Assembly: GCA_045105075.1 (NCBI GenBank)
Contig: JBGCDD010000102.1
Coordinates: forward strand, 1 to 29,881
From: JBGCDD01 sp045105075
GTDB taxonomy: Bacteria; Pseudomonadota; Alphaproteobacteria; Rhodobacterales; Rhodobacteraceae
Reading direction: 5' to 3'
Length of the DNA stretch: 29,881 nucleotides
Shown: positions 25,983 through 29,881 of the stretch, one piece after another
How positions within the stretch are numbered: the stretch's first letter is position 1
How the letters are laid out: every line of letters starts with the position of its first letter
The notes under the pieces: model-generated
What the model was told of the DNA's origin: nothing
What the model saw: the letters and a program-made list of their open reading frames with translations, nothing else
The model's database searches: none
Program-made: the position numbers and the translations under genes

Positions 25983-26765
25983 ATGCGTCTGGCTCTGACC
26001 CTGATCGCGGCGCTGTTGCCCTTACCGGTCGCGGCGCAATCGGTTTCGGCCATTCTTGAGCCGGGCGCGTTTACTGAGATCCGCACCACGGTGACCGGGC
26101 GCATCGCGCAGATCGTCGTGCAAGAAGGTGCGATTGTGCGCGAGGGCGATTTGCTCGCGACAATCGATTCACGGGTGCAACAGGCCCGCGTGGAACTGGC
26201 CGAAATCGTCGCCGCGTCGACGGCGGCCACCGAACGCGCCGATATCGCCATTCGTCAGGCGGCCGATTTGCGCAAACGCGTGGCCTCGGCGCGGGCCAAA
26301 GGGGCGGCCCAAAAATGGGAGGTCACGCAATCGGAACTGGCCGTTGAGCTGGCCGAAGCAGATCGCAATGTCACCCTGGAAAGCATCGCGCGCAACCAAA
26401 GCCAATTGGCTCTGGAACGGGCCACGCTCAGCGAATTTTCGATGGTTGCCCCGTACGCTGGCACGGTTTTGCAAATTCATGTCGACCCCGGCGCCATTGT
26501 TGAGCCAGAAACAACCGTGATGGACGTGGCCAAGCTGGACCACCTGATTGCCACAGCTTTTGTCCCGGTGGACTGGCTGGCTGATCTCGATGTTGGCGCG
26601 CGCCTGTCCGCGCGGATTGCGCGTGGCGGATCCGTTGTGGCCACCGTGCGCTCGATCGATCCGCGCATTGATCCCGCCAGCCTCAGTGTGCGGGTGACCC
26701 TTGAAATTGACAATCGCGATGGTCTGCTTTTGGCCGGTTCTGCGATTGAAATCGACCAGCCCTGA
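25983..26765 (+). CDS. HlyD/RND-type periplasmic adaptor (membrane fusion protein)
   Basis: A 260-residue secreted adaptor with a clear signal peptide ('MRLALTLIAALLPLPVAAQS'). The first lipoyl half is 'TEIRTTVTGRIAQIVVQEGAIVREGDLLATID', then a helical hairpin (about residues 60-140, 'ARVELAEIVAASTAATERADIAIRQAADLRKR'), the second lipoyl half 'LSEFSMVAPYAGTVLQIHVDPGAIV', and a beta-barrel ('ATAFVPVDWLADLDVGARL'). Adaptors bridge inner-membrane transporters and outer-membrane channels. It lacks an N-terminal membrane anchor, which is short of the usual HlyD form but like RND-type adaptors. No transporter is adjacent, so its partner is probably the M50 or GAF-like adaptor protein of this operon. 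Confidence 0.87.
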   Translation: MRLALTLIAALLPLPVAAQSVSAILEPGAFTEIRTTVTGRIAQIVVQEGAIVREGDLLATIDSRVQQARVELAEIVAASTAATERADIAIRQAADLRKRVASARAKGAAQKWEVTQSELAVELAEADRNVTLESIARNQSQLALERATLSEFSMVAPYAGTVLQIHVDPGAIVEPETTVMDVAKLDHLIATAFVPVDWLADLDVGARLSARIARGGSVVATVRSIDPRIDPASLSVRVTLEIDNRDGLLLAGSAIEIDQP

Positions 26766-26771
26766 CCCGTG

Positions 26772-28403
26772 ATGAAAGACCAGCCGCCCCCAGATGCGAC
26801 CCCAAAGGCCAAAAAGGCGGCGGCCCGCGATCTGATGGGCGCTGTTCAGGCGTGTTTTTCCGCAAGCGTGGCGCATCCGCCTTTTCCGGAACGACTGGTG
26901 CAATTGGCCGCCGCTTTGACCACGTCGCGCGATGTGACGTTTTGGCTGGCCGGCGAAGACACTCCGACCTGCGTTGCCCGCACGCCCGAAACCACTGCAA
27001 ACGTCGCCGACATAGCGCATCTGTTCGGGGATGTGCCCGGTGTTCAGCGCGTCACGGATCATCTGGCTGCCACCGTGGCGCTGCCTGGGCAAGGCACCGG
27101 TTTGTTGCTGCTGGGCCTGCCAAACAGTGGAAACATTGCGCAATCTCTGGCCTATGAACGGTGCGCGTTGCTGTCCAGCCTGTCCTTTGCACAGTTCCGC
27201 AATGATGATTTGCTCGGTCAAACCCAGATGGCCCAGCAGGTGACACGGCTTGCCCAAGGCGACGCAAGTGGTCTGGCCGAGTTGTGCGATACGCTGGCCG
27301 CGCTGACCGGCGCCGATTACGCCGCCGCTGCTCTGGTGCGCGATGGTCAGGTGGGCAAAGTCACGATCTCGGGGCAGACCCAGCAGGGCAAACGCGCCGC
27401 CCTGCCCGCCCGTCTTACCAGCGATCTGGACGCGACCGTGCGCAACCGATTGCTTCAGGATGACCGTGCCTATGCCGGTACTGCCCAAGGCGACGGGATC
27501 GCGTTGCACCTTGCAAGCCCGGTCAAAAATGCCGCCACGCTGACATTGGCCGCCTTTTTATACACCCGTGCACAGACCCGCCTGCCCGGTCGGCGCCTGT
27601 CGCTGAAAACTCTGGCAAAAACCGTCACAGCGCTGGCGTTGATTGTCGCCATTGGGTTTGTGCCGATTCCCGATGGCATCGATTTGCCCGCCCAGGTTGA
27701 ACCGGTGAACAAACGCATCATCACCGCGCCCTTTACGGCGGCCATTCGCCAGGTCAACGTGGTGGAAAATGCCACCGTGCACGCAGATGATACCGCCCTT
27801 GTATCGCTGGACACACGCGAATTCGACATCGAGCTGATCTCGCTCGAGGCGGAACGCGCCAACGCAGTGTTGGAACGCGAAACCGCCCGCGCCAATCGCA
27901 ATGCAGCCCTTTTGCGCAATGCCGAGCTTGAAGTTGCACGGCTGGATGCGCGCGCCACTTTGCTTGATCTGCGCAAAACCAGCGCCCGGATCACCGCGCC
28001 GATTGCCGGCCAGGTGTTGCTGCAAGGTCTTGATCAACGTGTTGGTGCGACCGTGCGCCAGGGCGATGCGTTGTTTGAAATCGCAGATCCAACCCAATTG
28101 CGGCTTTCACTTGGGATTGTCGAACGCTTGATCGCCCGCGTGAATGTCGGACAAAGCGGCGTGTTCCGGCCCGATTTTGACCCCTCTTTGCGATTTGATG
28201 TGGAAATCGCGCGGATTTCGCCGGCGTTGGACAATGCAGAAGAGACGCCACTGGTGCAGGCCCGCGCGGAACTGATCGGCGCGCCGGGCACATTGCGTCC
28301 GGGTCTGAACGGCGTCATCACGCTTGATCAGACGTTTCGACCGATCTGGCAGGTGCTGTGGCGCAACATCCGTCAGTGGTACATGCTGCGCCTTTGGCTC
28401 TAG
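26772..28403 (+). CDS. Membrane adaptor with cytoplasmic GAF-like domain and HlyD-type periplasmic part
   Basis: A 543-residue protein. The N-terminal 270 residues have no signal peptide and resemble one or two GAF-like modules ('LTTSRDVTFWLAGE', 'ELCDTLAALTGADYAAAALVRDGQVG'). A single membrane helix follows (about residues 283-304, 'KTVTALALIVAIGFVPIP'), then a periplasmic HlyD part: 'LPAQVEPVNKRIITAPFTAAIRQVNVVENATV', a coiled hairpin rich in 'AERANAVLERETARANRNAALLRNAEL', and 'ARITAPIAGQVLLQGLDQRVGATV'. The arrangement would couple a cytoplasmic sensory or docking domain to an export adaptor. The ATG at 26772 is preferred over the adjacent GTG at 26769; both give the same protein bar one residue. 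No clear ribosome site; translation is probably coupled to the previous gene. Confidence 0.85.
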   Translation: MKDQPPPDATPKAKKAAARDLMGAVQACFSASVAHPPFPERLVQLAAALTTSRDVTFWLAGEDTPTCVARTPETTANVADIAHLFGDVPGVQRVTDHLAATVALPGQGTGLLLLGLPNSGNIAQSLAYERCALLSSLSFAQFRNDDLLGQTQMAQQVTRLAQGDASGLAELCDTLAALTGADYAAAALVRDGQVGKVTISGQTQQGKRAALPARLTSDLDATVRNRLLQDDRAYAGTAQGDGIALHLASPVKNAATLTLAAFLYTRAQTRLPGRRLSLKTLAKTVTALALIVAIGFVPIPDGIDLPAQVEPVNKRIITAPFTAAIRQVNVVENATVHADDTALVSLDTREFDIELISLEAERANAVLERETARANRNAALLRNAELEVARLDARATLLDLRKTSARITAPIAGQVLLQGLDQRVGATVRQGDALFEIADPTQLRLSLGIVERLIARVNVGQSGVFRPDFDPSLRFDVEIARISPALDNAEETPLVQARAELIGAPGTLRPGLNGVITLDQTFRPIWQVLWRNIRQWYMLRLWL

Positions 28404-28409
28404 GCCGCG

Positions 28410-29881
28410 CTATTGCGCTCCGGGAACAGCCGTGGCTGACGCCAGGAATTCATGGTTAAACCTGTTCAGACTGACGCCAAGCGGATCAGTCGAAGAGGCG
28501 TACATATCCTGCACGGTGTTAAACGCGATATTGTTAAAGATCTGATCAACATTCAAAACCTCGCCGTACCCATAAGCCTCGCCGATATGTGAGGGCGCAA
28601 AGAAAACCCGCGTGTTGAACAGGCCAGCATCACTGGGCAGTGTCGATGGACGGCTGACCGTGACGCCGATGGAATAGGCCTCATCCGTCAGATCGGTGCC
28701 TGTGGTCACGCTGCGTTGCTGCGTCGTCAGGTTCAAAGTGTCCAGGTTTTGATTGTCAATGAAGGTTACCGGCGCATCAAACAACAGCGATCCAGCGTGG
28801 AACGCATGGAAGTCATCCTGTACCGAGCCCAGCTCGACCCGTAGGAAAATCGCAATCCAGTGTCCCCCGGTATCCGCCACAATGTGGCGCACATATTCCA
28901 AAGCGCCATCCTGTCGATAAAGGCTGATGGTCACATTAGATCCCGGCTCGGCCGTTCCGGAATAGATCGGATCAATCAGCAAAATCGGCAAAAAGCGTTC
29001 ATCATCAATGCCTTCTGTTGCCATAAGACGAGGTTGTTCCACCCCGTCATCAACAAAGATCAGATCAACCTCTTCGCTGTCACTGTCCTCATAGACGCGG
29101 CTGTCGATGTCATCACCATCCGGCGTACTGGTGCTGGTGACTTCGACAGTGTTGATTGCGGGATCTGTGACGCTGCTGGTGAAGCCGACAAAAACCTCGT
29201 AGGTCAAGGTTAACGTCTCGCCCGGTTGCAGCACCGGAATGGTTACCATCAACTGCGTGGCACCGGCAATCGAGGTTGCAGAAACCGAGCCAAGCGTCGG
29301 GTCCGAAACCGTGATAACGCCGGTCAATTCCAGATCCGGGGGCAAGTTATCGGTGACAACACTGTTGAATGCCGGACCGGTTGCACCGTCTGTGTTGGCG
29401 ATCACGACCGTGTAGGTGATCGTATCGCCCAACAAGGCCGTTTGCGTATCCGCAGTTTTGACGAGGGTCAGGTTGGGTTCGATGATCTCGATGGTTTCGG
29501 TCGCGGTGACCTCGTTCAGTGCCGGATCGCTGCCCTCCGGGTCGATGATCAGACCCGCCGTGTTGGTCAGCTCAACACCCGCAACATTGCTCGCAACATC
29601 CTCAACACGCGCGGTTATTTCAACCGTGATCGTGTCAGCACCGTCAATCACTCCGTCAGAATAGGCGTTCACAACATCCGTCAAAGACACCGTCAACACC
29701 TGACCCGTCACATCAAAGTCCGCTACCCGTTGATAACCCCAAGATCCGTGACGCCGTTAACCGTGATCTCGGCACCCACAAACACCAAACCAGTCGGCAG
29801 CAAATCGCTCAGAACAACGCTCTCCATCGCAATCTCGGGCAAGGTTAACACAACAGAATACGTAACCTCCTCGCCTATCGA
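28410..29881 (-). CDS. DUF11-type repeat surface protein, C-terminal part, with a probable frameshift (partial)
   Basis: The C-terminal part of a large extracellular protein whose start lies beyond the window. Two DUF11-like beta-sandwich repeats are visible: the first enters at the window edge ('IGEEVTYSVVLTLPEIAMES', 'LLPTGLVFVGAEITVNGV') and the second is 'NLTLVKTADTQTALLGDTITYTVVIAN' with 'VTDNLPPDLELTGVITV'. The last 200 residues are a different module ('TAEPGSNVTISLYRQDGALEYVRHIVADTGGHW'). The reading frame breaks near 29726-29728: upstream reads '...TDLGVING' then stop, and downstream reads 'VADFDVTGQVLTVSLTDVV'. One extra G (minus strand) joins them. No sorting signal or RTX tail was seen. 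It ends 6 bases from the convergent adaptor gene. Confidence 0.72.

Noticed and set aside
28404..28409. Shared bidirectional terminator between the convergent adaptor and DUF11 genes
   Set aside because: Only 6 bases separate the stops and no hairpin with T-run was found across the junction.

Overview
The window looks like chromosomal DNA of a Rhodobacterales (roseobacter-type) alphaproteobacterium. I base this on the high GC content, the tightly overlapping operons, the RTX protein ending in a Hint domain of the type common in Rhodobacteraceae, and the overall protein flavour. The assignment is inference. No RNA genes, insertion sequences, CRISPR arrays or origins were seen.

Layout. (1) Bases 1-9455, minus strand: a complete glycogen operon in transcription order glgP-glgB-glgC-glgA-glgX, followed by the first 21 codons of a probable malQ. 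Most genes overlap by a 4-base start/stop. Together they make ADP-glucose (GlgC), polymerise it (GlgA), branch it (GlgB), and phosphorolyse and debranch the polymer (GlgP, GlgX). A perfect 12-bp palindrome sits just upstream of glgP. (2) Bases 9590-10244, minus strand: a Phd-like antitoxin and PIN-domain toxin pair that could read through into the glycogen operon. (3) Bases 10366-18782, plus strand: one operon with a Tat-type periplasmic binding protein, two branched-chain-amino-acid-type ABC ATPases, two permeases, both subunits of an N,N-dimethylformamidase-like amidohydrolase, and a LuxR-type regulator. It reads as an uptake, hydrolysis and regulation module for a small amide. The second permease has a probable 1-base deletion, and its downstream frame runs into the dmfA1-like gene with no stop codon.

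(4) Bases 19178-28403, plus strand: the most interesting part. A 1300-residue secreted RTX protein with an inserted LamG-like domain and a C-terminal Hint autoprocessing domain is followed by a PqqD-like winged-helix protein, an M50-type membrane metalloprotease with an HlyD-like tail, a SapC-family protein, a short HlyD-type adaptor, and a GAF-like/HlyD membrane adaptor. No ABC exporter ATPase or TolC-type channel is present. I propose this as a surface-protein export or processing system that is poorly described. (5) Bases 28410-29881, minus strand: the C-terminal part of a large DUF11-type repeat surface protein, convergent with the export operon and cut by the window edge.

Caution: three genes (second permease, M50 protein, DUF11 protein) each regain a family-like reading frame if one base is added to a short homopolymer. 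The shared pattern suggests base-calling errors as readily as real mutations. A separate in-frame TGA interrupts the PqqD-like/M50 reading frame and is not explained by an indel.
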